This document shows positions 35,049 to 43,398 of a stretch of 64,000 nt of DNA, piece after piece. Made by a program: the position numbers and the translations under genes. The notes beneath the pieces are model-generated. The model was not told the origin of the DNA. It searched no databases and worked only from the letters and a program-made list of their open reading frames with translations. This DNA is from 630D-37 sp037478835 (lineage in GTDB: Bacteria > Chloroflexota > Anaerolineae > Anaerolineales > Villigracilaceae), in NCBI GenBank assembly GCA_037478835.1, contig JBBFLV010000001.1, positions 372,001 through 436,000 on the forward strand. The letters run 5' to 3'. Each line of letters begins with the position of its first letter. Within the stretch, counting starts at the first letter, position 1.

Positions 35049-35927
35049 TCACGGGATGATCTGGATCTGACTTTGTTCTCGCCGCTGTTGAAGCCATTCC
35101 TGAAGCGCTTTTTGTTGGAGAAGGCGCCGTGCTTGCGGTGAGAGCGGGTGCAAGGCGCGGTCCAAAACCTTAACGAGGTAGAATCCTGTTTCAGATTTTA
35201 ACACGCCGCTGTATTCTCCGGGCTTCAGGTTAAAAGCCGCTTCTTCGACGACCGGCTCCAGCAAGTAACCGCGAGGGAACCAGCCCAGATCTCCTGCCGT
35301 CAGGGGATCGTATTGACGGGCTAGATCCTCAAAGGCAGTGCCATTTTGCAGAGCCTGCCATGCCAATTGAGCCTCTTGTTCATTATAGAACAAAATCTGC
35401 TGGGCGTGTACCTGCTCGGCCTCCGCAGGCACCTTCGCAACGATCTGATCACGCATCCAGGCCGCCTCGATCGAGCGTTGTAAGGCACGACGGAAGGAAA
35501 CTTCGTCATATCCGTACGTACTCATCCAGTTCAGGATGGCGTCTTGCCCTCCCAATTGTGCCGTCAGAGCCTCGATCCGAGATTGCACCAGGGCATCTGT
35601 GGCTTGAAAACCTGCCTGATGTGCGGCCTGAGCCAGGAGCATTTCGTTAATCAACGCATCTAAAACGACTTGACGTGCTTCGCCCTCGTTGAATGGGCGT
35701 CCCTCTGCTTCCTGTGCCTGGCGGAAACGTTGCAGTTCGGCTTGAAAGTCGGCCAGCAGGATCGGCTCACCGTTCACAAGCGCTGCAGCCGGCACAGGGG
35801 TTGCCGTGGGGAGAAGAGGCGTAGGAGAGGGTGCCACCGAAGGGGTAAAGGGTGGCAGAGGAGTATTCAGGCGGCAGGAAGTGAGCCAGAAAACGAAAAG
35901 AAGGAGAAAAAGGCTTGTTTTGCGCAC
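35049..35927 (-). CDS. PpiC-type peptidyl-prolyl isomerase lipoprotein
   Basis: Foldase outside the membrane, PrsA/SurA-like. 292 aa. Lipoprotein signal with lipobox LTSC at about residues 14-17, Pro/Thr-rich tether (PPFTPSVAPSPTPLLPT), a SurA_N-like helical region with ALVNGEPILLADFQAELQRF, then the parvulin domain about 170-275 (VHAQQILFYNEQEAQLAWQALQNGTAFEDLARQYDPLTAGDLGWFPRGYL). The GTG at 35927 is selected: it directly starts the lipoprotein signal and TATAAT ends 7 nt before it, so the mRNA looks leaderless. Confidence 0.88.
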   Translation of the reverse strand: MRKTSLFLLLFVFWLTSCRLNTPLPPFTPSVAPSPTPLLPTATPVPAAALVNGEPILLADFQAELQRFRQAQEAEGRPFNEGEARQVVLDALINEMLLAQAAHQAGFQATDALVQSRIEALTAQLGGQDAILNWMSTYGYDEVSFRRALQRSIEAAWMRDQIVAKVPAEAEQVHAQQILFYNEQEAQLAWQALQNGTAFEDLARQYDPLTAGDLGWFPRGYLLEPVVEEAAFNLKPGEYSGVLKSETGFYLVKVLDRALHPLSPQARRLLQQKALQEWLQQRREQSQIQIIP

Positions 35928-36430
35928 GATGCCGATTATACTGCAAGCAGGCGGGAGCCGATTGCCGATCGGCGAATGGGGTTTTGACAGTTCGAGATGA
36001 TATGGTTTTTCAAAGTTTTCACTTCGTCGATCGGTTGCTGGTGATAAAGAAGCGAGCAATCTCGTAGTATAAGGGTTTCTCTTGTGTTCTCTGAAAGACT
36101 GTAGAGGGCGTGAAAGTCTTTTCACAGGATGAATATGCTACTCACAGGATAAATCCATGCTATACATGCTACACAGGATAAATTCTATGCTACTCACAGG
36201 ATGAATCCTATGTCACAATTAAATGAGTCTTCAATCTCTGAACGACCGTAGTGGGATGATCTTTGGTCTATTCTTTGCCGTCTATCCTGTGATAAAATAA
36301 AAAGCAGGTGAGGCGAATGGCTCACCTCCCCTCCGTCCCTTCTGATCCAGAGCTTGAGCGCATCATCAGGGGTGATTGGAATAGGCGGAGGGAGTATATC
36401 CGTTTTCTTTTTTCCCCACAGGAGCGTGTT
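35928..36430. other. Intergenic region with promoter and CACAGGAT repeats
   Basis: 503 bp. Holds the minus-strand TATAAT at 35940-35935, a GTGTTCTCTG-type stretch near 36082, the four-copy repeat cluster at 36121-36210, and the upstream part of an open frame (from 36308) that leads into the YbjN-like gene. No protein-like reading was found in 35945-36300. Base composition is more AT-rich than the surrounding genes. Confidence 0.6.
36121..36210. repeat. CACAGGAT repeat cluster
   Basis: Four CACAGGAT copies at 36123, 36143, 36172 and 36195, each followed by an A/T-rich GAAT or AAAT, separated by ATGCTACT-like spacers of 20-29 bp. Related copies occur at 54669-54688 (as a perfect hairpin) and 56676-56705. 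Confidence 0.75.
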
Positions 36431-36838
36431 ATGAATCGTCAACAGCTCACCAAAATGTACTCGGACTACCTGACGGCCGAAGGGTATCAGCCCACCATTG
36501 ATGCAGATGGGGATGTGCGCTTTAAGTCCGAGGGATTCACCTATTACATTATCATTGACGACAAAGATGAACGCTACTTTCGCCTGCTCTTTCCCAACTT
36601 TTGGAGCATTGACGATGGTGAAGAACTCGCTCGGGCGCTGGTCGCCGCAAATTATGCCACTATGGCCACGAAAGTAGCGAAAGTGTACGTGCGCGAGGAT
36701 GGCAAAGATACCAGTGCATCTATCGAGATGTTCGTCGACCCTCCAGAACAATTCGCCAAGACCTTCTCGCGTTGTATGTCTGCTCTGCGAGCTAGTGTTA
36801 ACACCTTTGTCGAGAAAATGAAGGAATTGGCAAGATAG
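36431..36838 (+). CDS. YbjN-like (sensory transduction regulator) domain protein
   Basis: 136 aa, soluble. The pattern DGDVRFKSEGFTYYIIIDDKDERYFRLLFPNFWSIDDGEELARALVAANYATMATKVAKVYV resembles YbjN/T3SS-chaperone-like folds. The ATG at 36431 is preferred (CAGGAG 7 nt upstream, MNRQQLTKMYSDYL start). An upstream start at 36317 has AGGTGAGG and would add 38 residues that look non-family. It is isolated between repeats and the convergent S51-like gene (3 nt away). Confidence 0.72.
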   Translation: MNRQQLTKMYSDYLTAEGYQPTIDADGDVRFKSEGFTYYIIIDDKDERYFRLLFPNFWSIDDGEELARALVAANYATMATKVAKVYVREDGKDTSASIEMFVDPPEQFAKTFSRCMSALRASVNTFVEKMKELAR

Positions 36839-36841
36839 TTC

Positions 36842-37888
36842 CTAACGTGGCAAAAGGCGCGGTCCTTCGCCGGTGTCCTGTACCTGCCATCCTAAGCGCA
36901 GAATTTCCTCTCGCAGGGCATCGGCTTTCGCCCAATCACGTTCCTGCCGCGCCTGTTCCCGTAGGTGGACCAGCCGCTGCACTTCGGATGGAATGGGAAT
37001 CTCTTTCTTTTCTTCTTGCCCTGCTTGAATCCATTCCCATATCTCGGCTCGAATGCCTTGTTCTAGAGGGTCGGGAAGGTGTACCTTTCCCAAGAGTGTC
37101 AGTGGAAACGTTGAAGGTGCGGTGAAGCGGCGCTCTTCCTGCCCTCGCAGGAGAGTAATGTTACCTTTCCCAAGCACGTGGGCCAATCCCGCGGCAAAAT
37201 CCAGGATCAGTGCTGTGTGTTCATCCAGCCCGATCACGGGATGGTGCTTGGGCAAGCGCATTCGCCACGCTTCAAAACGTTCTTTCCCCACAAAGCAGTG
37301 GCTGGTATCCAACTCTTCGCCGCCATCTGTGTTGTTCCAGTGAGGGATGATCGAACACCGCAGACCGAAATCCGCAAGCAGGTTCAACCCCCGCCGAACA
37401 TGGACATCTTCCCCTGCTTTGTAAATCTCGTAAACCGGCAGCACCCATTGCCCGATGGCGATCGTTGCCGCACTGGCGAAGACCAGCGCACTCCCCATTC
37501 GGTGCCTGGCGCGCAACACTTCCCAGGCCAGACTTCCCCGCAGTTGACGGACTGCATAGGTGGGGCTGCCCGGCCCCATAAAGATCACCGAAGCACGACG
37601 CATCGGTTGGAGGATCTCCAAATTGTCCGGGCTAAAGGGCGTGCCGCGCTTTCGTGCCGGCACAATTTCCACGATCGGGTTATAATTAGAAAGCCTGCGC
37701 TGTAGAAAGCGGGCGATTCTTTCCACAACCTGATAGGAGTTCAACTCAAACCCTGATGGTGTTTCGAGAAGGGCGAAATGGCGACCACCCTGTTGGCTCA
37801 ACCATTCAAACACCTGGCCACCTACCTGAGCGGTTTCGCCAGAGCCCATCAGTACCACAGGAGCGGGTGTAAAGCTTAGGGACATCAT
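36842..37888 (-). CDS. S51/cyanophycinase-like protein with CysRS-like C-terminal tail
   Basis: 348 aa. N-terminal class-I glutamine-amidotransferase-like fold: PVVLMGSGETAQ, ALLETPSGFE, ASVIFMGPGSPTYAV (Ser/GPG elbow region, about residues 95-109), LVFASAATIAIGQWVLP (ASAA in the nucleophile position). The C-terminal 50 residues (VQRLVHLREQARQERDWAKADALREEILRLGWQVQDTGEGPRL) match the last domain of cysteinyl-tRNA synthetases. Catalytic serine placement is uncertain. Start ATG 37888 lies 12 nt after a TATACT. Function unknown. Confidence 0.75.
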   Translation of the reverse strand: MMSLSFTPAPVVLMGSGETAQVGGQVFEWLSQQGGRHFALLETPSGFELNSYQVVERIARFLQRRLSNYNPIVEIVPARKRGTPFSPDNLEILQPMRRASVIFMGPGSPTYAVRQLRGSLAWEVLRARHRMGSALVFASAATIAIGQWVLPVYEIYKAGEDVHVRRGLNLLADFGLRCSIIPHWNNTDGGEELDTSHCFVGKERFEAWRMRLPKHHPVIGLDEHTALILDFAAGLAHVLGKGNITLLRGQEERRFTAPSTFPLTLLGKVHLPDPLEQGIRAEIWEWIQAGQEEKKEIPIPSEVQRLVHLREQARQERDWAKADALREEILRLGWQVQDTGEGPRLLPR

Positions 37889-37948
37889 AATTGCTGCGAA
37901 AGTATACTCGAATCGTAATCCCATATTCTACATTTGTGAGAAGGTGCT

Positions 37949-38410
37949 ATGCCCGTCACATTCCTGACCAAAGAAGGTTATCAGAAGCTCCAGGAGGAGC
38001 TGGAGTATTTGCGCACCGTGAAGCGCCAGCAAATCGCGGAACGGCTTCACGAGGCCCTGGAGGGCGGTGAGCTGATCGAAAACGCCGAATACGAAGCGGC
38101 GAAGAATGAACAAGCCTTCGTCGAAGGGCGCATCCAGGAGCTGGAGGTGCTTCTGGCGTCGGCGCGCATTATTGAAGAAAGCCCGGATAAGAATACCGTC
38201 CAGCTTGGCTCGCGCGTCACCATCCAGGAAGAAGGATTTGACCCGGAGACGTATGTTATCGTCGGCGCGGCCGAAGCCAACCCACGCGAAGGGCGCATCT
38301 CCAACGAATCGCCGATCGGCAAGGCCATTCTCAATCATCGGGTCGGGGATGTGGTCACCGTGGAGGCCCCGGCCGGAACCTACAAGGTCAAGATTCTGAA
38401 GATCGAGTAG
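37949..38410 (+). CDS. greA: Transcription elongation factor GreA
   Basis: Rescues backtracked RNA polymerase by stimulating transcript cleavage. 153 aa: coiled-coil N-domain (LTKEGYQKLQEELEYLRTVKRQQIAERLHEALEGGELIENAEYEAAKNEQAFVEGRIQELE, acidic tip with ENAEYEAAK) and C-terminal FKBP-like domain (VQLGSRVTIQEEG, ISNESPIGKAILNHRVGDVVTVEAPAGTYKVKILKIE). RBS GAGAAGG precedes the ATG. Followed by a strong terminator, then lysS. Confidence 0.96.
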   Translation: MPVTFLTKEGYQKLQEELEYLRTVKRQQIAERLHEALEGGELIENAEYEAAKNEQAFVEGRIQELEVLLASARIIEESPDKNTVQLGSRVTIQEEGFDPETYVIVGAAEANPREGRISNESPIGKAILNHRVGDVVTVEAPAGTYKVKILKIE

Positions 38411-38429
38411 CTGTTTTCTCGTGCCGGTT

Positions 38430-38467
38430 GCCCCGCGCAGGCTCCGGCCAACGCGGGGCTTTTTATT
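38430..38467 (+). terminator. Intrinsic terminator after greA
   Basis: GCCCCGCG (38430-38437) pairs with CGCGGGGC (38452-38459), followed by TTTTTATT (38460-38467). Textbook rho-independent terminator; lysS must have its own promoter just downstream or rely on read-through. Confidence 0.9.
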
Positions 38468-38511
38468 ATCATCATTTTTGCATTCCTAAGAAAGATTTCA
38501 GAAGGTTGAAC

Positions 38512-40044
38512 ATGGCCGAATATACCTCGCTAGAAAAAATCCGCCTGGAAAAGATCGAGCAACTGCGCACGTTAGGGATCGAACCGTATCCGACGCGCGC
38601 CCATCGCACCCACACCAGCCGTGAGGCCATTGCTGCCTACGAAAAGGCCGAGGCCGAAGGTGGCACGGTAGAAGCAACCCTGACCGGCCGATTGCGCTCG
38701 GTGCGCGCCATGGGCAAGATCACGTTTGCCCATATCGAAGACGGCGAAGGGCGCATCCAATTGCTTTTCCGCGTGAATGAGCTGGGCGTCGAACGGGTGG
38801 AACTTTTCAACCGCCTCTTTGATCTGGGTGACTTCATCCAGGCCTCCGGCATCCTCTTCCGCACACGCACCGGCGAGATCACCCTCCAGGTGCACGATTT
38901 TCGCATGCTCGCCAAGGCCATTACGCCCCTGCCGGCCGCCAAAGATGAAACCCTGCCGGACGGGACCGTCGTCCGTCACGCCGCCCTGGAGGACCCGGAG
39001 CTGCGTGCCCGTCAACGCTATGCCGATCTGGCCGTTAATCCGGAGACGCGCCAGGTCTTTCGCACCCGCGCCGCCATTGTCCGCGCCCTGCGCGAATTTC
39101 TCGATGATCACGGCTTCCTGGAAGTGGAAACGCCCATTCTCCAGCCACTGTATGGAGGTGCGGCCGCCCGCCCGTTTGTCACCTATCACAACGAACTCAA
39201 ACAGAACCTTTACCTGCGCATTTCCTTTGAGCTCTATCTCAAGCGCCTGTTGGTCGGAAACCTGGAAAAAGTCTACGAAATCGGCCGCGATTTCCGCAAT
39301 GAAGGCATTTCCTTCAAACACAACCCCGAATTTACCCAGCTGGAGTTCTACTGGGCCTACGCCGATTATCTGCAAGTGATGGAGTTCACCGAGCAGATGA
39401 TCGCCTACGTGGCACAAAAAGTGCTCGGCCGACTGAAGATCACCTACCAGGGGCAGGAGATCGATTTCACCCCGCCCTGGCGGCGAGTGGAATTACGGCA
39501 GGGTCTCCTCGAAACCAGCGGGATTGATATTGCCCAACACCCCACCGCCGAATCGCTCTATCAGGCACTGGTGCGCATCGGCCGCCAACCCGATCCGAAA
39601 GCCTCGCGCGGCAAATTGATCGACTACATGCTCTCCGAATTCCTCGAACCGACCCTCATCCAACCCACCTTCCTGTACGATTACCCGCGCGATATCTCTC
39701 CCCTGGCCAAGTCCAAACCCGGCGATCCGCTCACCGTGGAGCGCTTTGAGGGGTATGTTGCCGGTTTTGAACTGTGCAATGCCTTCACCGAGCTCAACGA
39801 TCCGCTCGATCAGGAGCAACGTTTCCTGGAAATGGGGCGCACCTACGATGCAGAAGACACCGAGCGTCACCCCATGGACGAAGACTACCTGCGCGCCATG
39901 CGCTACGGCATGCCCCCGAACGGTGGCTTCGGCATGGGCATCGATCGCCTGACCATGCTCTTCACCGATAAACACAATATCCGTGAAGTGATCCTCTTTC
40001 CCCACATGCGCCCTGAAGATCGCGAAAGTCGGGAGGAAGCGTGA
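38512..40044 (+). CDS. lysS: Lysyl-tRNA synthetase, class II
   Basis: 510 aa, normal. OB-fold anticodon domain (ATLTGRLRSVRAMGKITFAHIEDGEGRIQLLFRV, about residues 55-90), class II motifs with PILQPLYGGAAARPFVTYHNELKQNLYLRIS, FRNEGISFKHNPEFTQLEFYWAY (motif 2) and GGFGMGIDRLTMLFT (motif 3). ATG 38512 has AGAAGG; the extended frame back to 38428 reads the greA terminator. It overlaps the DUF3054 gene by 4 nt. Confidence 0.96.
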   Translation: MAEYTSLEKIRLEKIEQLRTLGIEPYPTRAHRTHTSREAIAAYEKAEAEGGTVEATLTGRLRSVRAMGKITFAHIEDGEGRIQLLFRVNELGVERVELFNRLFDLGDFIQASGILFRTRTGEITLQVHDFRMLAKAITPLPAAKDETLPDGTVVRHAALEDPELRARQRYADLAVNPETRQVFRTRAAIVRALREFLDDHGFLEVETPILQPLYGGAAARPFVTYHNELKQNLYLRISFELYLKRLLVGNLEKVYEIGRDFRNEGISFKHNPEFTQLEFYWAYADYLQVMEFTEQMIAYVAQKVLGRLKITYQGQEIDFTPPWRRVELRQGLLETSGIDIAQHPTAESLYQALVRIGRQPDPKASRGKLIDYMLSEFLEPTLIQPTFLYDYPRDISPLAKSKPGDPLTVERFEGYVAGFELCNAFTELNDPLDQEQRFLEMGRTYDAEDTERHPMDEDYLRAMRYGMPPNGGFGMGIDRLTMLFTDKHNIREVILFPHMRPEDRESREEA

Positions 40045-40424
40045 AACGCAGCTTGTGGCTCGGTGACCTGATCGCCTGGTTGATCCTCACCCTGATCGGT
40101 TTCGCCTCGCACGGCGAACTGCAGCCGACGGCCTGGCCGCGCATGCTGGCCACCTTTTTGCCCCTCCTCATCGCCTGGTTCCCTCTGGCCTACCTGCTGG
40201 ACCTGTTACGACCGCCCTCTTCCTTATCGCTCTCTTACCTGCTAAAATTGAGCGTGACGGTGGTCTACACGGTTTCGCTTGCCGTCCTATTGCGTGCCGC
40301 TTGGCTGAATAGCGCGGCCGTGCCCATTTTTGCCCTGGTCCTGAGCCTGACCTCGATCCTCGGCATGATCGTCTGGCGTCTACTCTACTTCGTAGCTTTC
40401 AAATCTCGCCGAGCGCTTCGTTAG
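40041..40424 (+). CDS. DUF3054 membrane protein
   Basis: 127 aa with four hydrophobic segments; DUF3054 pattern LGDLIAWLILTLIGFASHGE, TFLPLLIAWFPLAYLLD, with a basic C-terminal tail. It overlaps lysS by 4 nt and precedes the ECF sigma gene by 15 nt. Family function unknown. Confidence 0.85.
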   Translation: MKRSLWLGDLIAWLILTLIGFASHGELQPTAWPRMLATFLPLLIAWFPLAYLLDLLRPPSSLSLSYLLKLSVTVVYTVSLAVLLRAAWLNSAAVPIFALVLSLTSILGMIVWRLLYFVAFKSRRALR

Positions 40425-40438
40425 GAACAAATCGTTCC
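40424..40438. promoter_or_regulatory. GGAAC inverted repeat before ECF sigma gene
   Basis: GGAAC-AAATC-GTTCC, a perfect 5-bp dyad ending one base before the sigma gene ATG. GGAAC is the usual -35 of ECF promoters, but no -10 at proper distance upstream of a gene was seen; possibly a hairpin covering the start codon. Confidence 0.3.
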
Positions 40439-40439
40439 A

Positions 40440-41033
40440 ATGGACGAAATAACTCTTCTCTCGCAGGCCCAACGTGGCGATCTAGATGCGTTCAACCGCC
40501 TGGTTCTTGCCTATCAGGATCAGCTCTTCAACATCGCGTTCCGCATTCTGGGGGATGAGGACCTGGCGGCAGATGCCACCCAAGAGGCCTTCCTGCACGC
40601 TTTTCAGAAGATCACTACCTTCCGCAGCGGCTCGTTGCGCGGCTGGCTGATTCGCATTGTCACCAATCTCTGCTATGACGAATTGCGCCGCCAGAAGCGC
40701 CGCCCGCAAACCGCGCTAGAACCCCTTACGGCTGAAGGGGATGAAGTGGAATCCCCCTCCTGGATGAGCGATAGCCGCCCTTCTCCGGAAGCCAGCTTGG
40801 AGCAAAAAGAGCTCGAACACGCCCTCGAACACTGCCTTCAGGCCTTGCCTCTGCCCTTCCGTGCCATCGTCGTACTGGCCGATATTGAAGGTCTGGATTA
40901 CAGCGAAATTGCCGTAGCGCTGCGTATTCCCCTCGGCACGGTCAAATCGCGCCTGGCGCGAGCGCGTATGCGTTTGCGAGAGTGCCTGCAACAATTTCAG
41001 GAACTTCTGCCTTCTATCTTTCGTCATGCTTAG
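40440..41033 (+). CDS. ECF RNA polymerase sigma factor
   Basis: 197 aa, SigE/RpoE-like. Sigma region 2 is at about residues 20-90 (LFNIAFRILGDEDLAADATQEAFLHAFQKITTFRSGSLRGWLIRIVTNLCYDELRRQ) and region 4 at about 130-185 (LPLPFRAIVVLADIEGLDYSEIAVALRIPLGTVKSRLARARMRLRE). An insert with SPEASLEQKE links them. It overlaps or abuts the anti-sigma gene, forming a stress-response pair. Confidence 0.93.
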   Translation: MDEITLLSQAQRGDLDAFNRLVLAYQDQLFNIAFRILGDEDLAADATQEAFLHAFQKITTFRSGSLRGWLIRIVTNLCYDELRRQKRRPQTALEPLTAEGDEVESPSWMSDSRPSPEASLEQKELEHALEHCLQALPLPFRAIVVLADIEGLDYSEIAVALRIPLGTVKSRLARARMRLRECLQQFQELLPSIFRHA

Positions 41034-41037
41034 AGAA

Positions 41038-41715
41038 ATGAAGACAAAAGACCTGGAACTCATCTCCTCTTACCTTGACGGTGAACTGCCCCCTGAGCAG
41101 ATCTCGCGCCTTGAGCAGCGCATCCAGGCGGACCCGGAACTCCGCGCCGCGCTCGAAGCGTTGCAGCAAACCCGGGCGTTACTACGTCGCATGCCGCGCC
41201 GACGCGTGCCGCGCAATTTCACCCTTTCCCCGCGTCAGGTGGCCAAACGTCCACCGTTGCCGCGCTTTTATCTTTCGCTGCAATGGAGCACGGCACTGAC
41301 CGTGCTCTTGCTTGTGTTCAGTTTGGGGCTTCGCCTTATTTCCCCACCGGCGGCTTCGCCTGTTGCTCAAGAAGCCGCTCCGGCTTTGCGCGCCGCTCAA
41401 GCGGAAATGACCGAGCAACCCCTTACCGTCATGGCATTGCCGCCGGAGGGAACCTCCACCCCAGAAGCGGCCTTGCCGAGCATCATGGCATTACCCCAGG
41501 AAACCCCGCAGGCGAAGGACGTTCCCCCCTCTTTGGCAGAAACGGCGATGCCGGCAGGGGAAGAACCGATGCCTTCCGAATACACAACCCCGGTTGAATC
41601 AACCTCTCCCTTGCGCTTTATCTGGGTAGGTCTGGGCATCTTGATCCTGTTGCAGATCAGCCTTCTCTTTGGTTTGCGCTGGTGGAGTGCCTATCAATGG
41701 CGGAAGCGCTCGTAA
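41038..41715 (+). CDS. Transmembrane anti-sigma factor
   Basis: 225 aa. N-terminal anti-sigma helix bundle without a zinc HCC motif (LELISSYLDGELPPEQISRLEQRIQADPELRAALEALQQTRALLRRMPRRRVPRNFTL), then a TM helix near residue 85 (TALTVLLLVFSLGLRL), a Pro/Glu/Ala-rich linker, and a second TM near the C-terminus. It lies 4 nt after the sigma gene and overlaps the Nudix start. Loss of the linker by proteolysis would release the sigma factor (inference). Confidence 0.8.
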   Translation: MKTKDLELISSYLDGELPPEQISRLEQRIQADPELRAALEALQQTRALLRRMPRRRVPRNFTLSPRQVAKRPPLPRFYLSLQWSTALTVLLLVFSLGLRLISPPAASPVAQEAAPALRAAQAEMTEQPLTVMALPPEGTSTPEAALPSIMALPQETPQAKDVPPSLAETAMPAGEEPMPSEYTTPVESTSPLRFIWVGLGILILLQISLLFGLRWWSAYQWRKRS

Positions 41716-42206
41716 AGTATTGCATTCGCTGTGGGGCACCCGTCGAGCTTGCCGAACGGTACGGCCGCCTTCGCCCCGTCTGTCCAGCCTGTGGCTGGAT
41801 TTATTTTGCCGATCCGAAGGTCGCCGCGGCCGTGCTGGTCGAAGAAAACGGACACATCCTGCTCGTTCGGCGTGTCAACGAACCGTTCCGCGGTCAATGG
41901 ACCTTGCCTGCCGGCTTTGTGAATGCCGATGAAGATCCATCCGAAGCCGCCTGCCGCGAATGCGAAGAGGAGACCGGCCTACAGGTGCGCATCACCGGCC
42001 TTCTGGATGTGATCCCCGGCAAAGAGCACCCGCGTGGCGCGGATTTCATCATCATTTATCTTGCGGAAATGGTCGGTGGCGTGCTGCGCCCCGGCGATGA
42101 TGCCGACCGCGTTGCCTTCTTTCCACCCACGCAACTTCCTCCGTTGGCCTTCCGTGCCACCCAGATCGCCATTCAACGTTGGCAAGGAATCATATACAAA
42201 CCGTAG
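41697..42206 (+). CDS. Nudix hydrolase with N-terminal zinc ribbon
   Basis: 169 aa. Zinc ribbon CIRCGAP...CPACGW (about residues 9-31), then Nudix domain with box GFVNADEDPSEAACRECEEETGL (about 73-95), which matches GX5EX7REUXEEXGU. Zn-ribbon Nudix proteins include NudC-type NADH pyrophosphatases and ADP-ribose/NDP hydrolases; the box lacks the NudC SQPWPFPxS motif, so the substrate remains open. It overlaps the anti-sigma gene by 19 nt. Confidence 0.9.
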   Translation: MAEALVKYCIRCGAPVELAERYGRLRPVCPACGWIYFADPKVAAAVLVEENGHILLVRRVNEPFRGQWTLPAGFVNADEDPSEAACRECEEETGLQVRITGLLDVIPGKEHPRGADFIIIYLAEMVGGVLRPGDDADRVAFFPPTQLPPLAFRATQIAIQRWQGIIYKP

Positions 42207-42322
42207 GTATACGGCGTGACCTTTCTGGGAATCCGGCTCCAACTGATTCTTGTTATGCAGTTGGTAATCTTTTCTGAATAAAAGTCTTGCTTGTTACCAA
42301 ATCATTTGTTTGGCTGTTGTGC

Positions 42323-42328
42323 TATACT
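42323..42328 (+). promoter_or_regulatory. -10 element for the UPF0175 gene
   Basis: TATACT at 42323-42328, with TTGTTT at 42307 in an approximate -35 position (about 10 nt gap, too short) and TTACCAAA further up. The start of the transcript would be near 42335. Confidence 0.4.
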
Positions 42329-42360
42329 CAGTCTATCGCAGTATGCCGAAGAAGGTCACA

Positions 42361-42621
42361 ATGAGTGAACAAAGAATCGTGTTGGAGATCCCTCAAGCGG
42401 TGTTGCTGGCCGAGAAGACCGATGCAGAAACCTTTGCCCGTGAGTTGCGAATGCTGGCCGCCGTCAAGTTATACGAAATGGGACGGCTTTCTTCAGGACG
42501 GGCAGCCGAACTGGCCGGTTTGACGCGGGTGGAATTCCTGTTGAACCTGCAGCGTTATCGTGTTTTCCCTCTCGCTGCTGAACTGGAAGAGCTGGAGTCC
42601 CTCCGGTGTAAGCGCAGTTAG
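42361..42621 (+). CDS. UPF0175 antitoxin-like protein
   Basis: 86 aa. UPF0175 core RIVLEIPQAVLLAEKTDAETFARELRMLAAVKLYEMGRLSSGRAAELAGLTRVEFLLNLQRYRVFPL, containing a helix-turn-helix-like segment (SGRAAELAGLTRVEFL). UPF0175 proteins usually precede a DUF3368/PIN toxin gene; none follows here, and the next gene is on the other strand 55 bp away. Start ATG 42361 with GAAGAAGG; ATG 42343 is possible. Confidence 0.85.
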   Translation: MSEQRIVLEIPQAVLLAEKTDAETFARELRMLAAVKLYEMGRLSSGRAAELAGLTRVEFLLNLQRYRVFPLAAELEELESLRCKRS

Positions 42622-42676
42622 AAGTTCCTCCTGATGATTCACCAAAATGGCTTGAAACGTACTCAAACGTGTTTCT

Positions 42677-43366
42677 CTACCCCTTTTCCTCAGAGACTTT
42701 GGATTGCACTTTGCGTTGAAACCAGAAAAACAACTCTTTCAGATAGGGGAAACCGAAGAGAAACGTAAGCACACCCCAGAATAGGCTCAGCCAGCGGGCA
42801 GTCGTTGCAGAAAGTCCCCATAAGGTGCGCACATCCAGGCGTATTTCCTGGGCCGAAAGTGGAATACGTTCTTCTCCCCGCTCGTTGAGCAAGAGCAGGT
42901 GTAACCAGACCACGCCGTGATATTCTCCGGGCTGAAGGGCGCGCACGCTCCAGAAGAAAGTCAACGGTTTGCCTACCAGCAGCGGTTCGGTGATCGCCTG
43001 ATCAGGGCGCACTTCTACCCCGGCCAAGTCCAACCGCGCCTCGACGGCCATGTTGGTCGCGGGAGCTAGGCTCGGCAGTGCCACGTCGCCGGGCAGAACG
43101 GAGATCGTCGGTCCTCCTGGTGTGTCGGGGATCTCTTCGATAGGCAGAAGCGAAAGGCGCACCAGCTCTGCGTTGCCTACGCGGAGAAAATCCGGCGTTT
43201 CCAGGCGGATGGTCCATTTTCCGATCACGGTTTGCGGTGCGCTGGCTTCGACCAGGCGTAGTGCGCGTTCCTGGGTATGTCGCGGCGTGCGCAGGCTCCC
43301 CCAAAGGCCGAAGAGCAGGGTCAAGGCCAGGGAGAACCAGAAAAGGAACAGACGCATTTTGCGCAT
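42677..43366 (-). CDS. Membrane-anchored protein, unknown
   Basis: 229 aa. TM helix near the N-terminus (MRLFLFWFSLALTLLFGLWGSL) and another near residue 205 (SLFWGVLTFLFGFPYLKELFFW), with a beta-rich extracytoplasmic domain between (RVGNAELVRLSLLPIEEIPDTPGG). Start ATG 43366 with TGTGGAG upstream. It follows the PH-like membrane protein by 32 nt, so both likely act together in the envelope. No family recognised. Confidence 0.7.
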   Translation of the reverse strand: MRKMRLFLFWFSLALTLLFGLWGSLRTPRHTQERALRLVEASAPQTVIGKWTIRLETPDFLRVGNAELVRLSLLPIEEIPDTPGGPTISVLPGDVALPSLAPATNMAVEARLDLAGVEVRPDQAITEPLLVGKPLTFFWSVRALQPGEYHGVVWLHLLLLNERGEERIPLSAQEIRLDVRTLWGLSATTARWLSLFWGVLTFLFGFPYLKELFFWFQRKVQSKVSEEKG

Positions 43367-43398
43367 AGGCAATCTCCACATCGGGAGTTTTTATCTCC

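Noticed and set aside
38428..38511. lysS starting at 38428
   Set aside because: The extension overlaps the greA terminator hairpin and T run; ATG 38512 has its own SD and the family-typical start.
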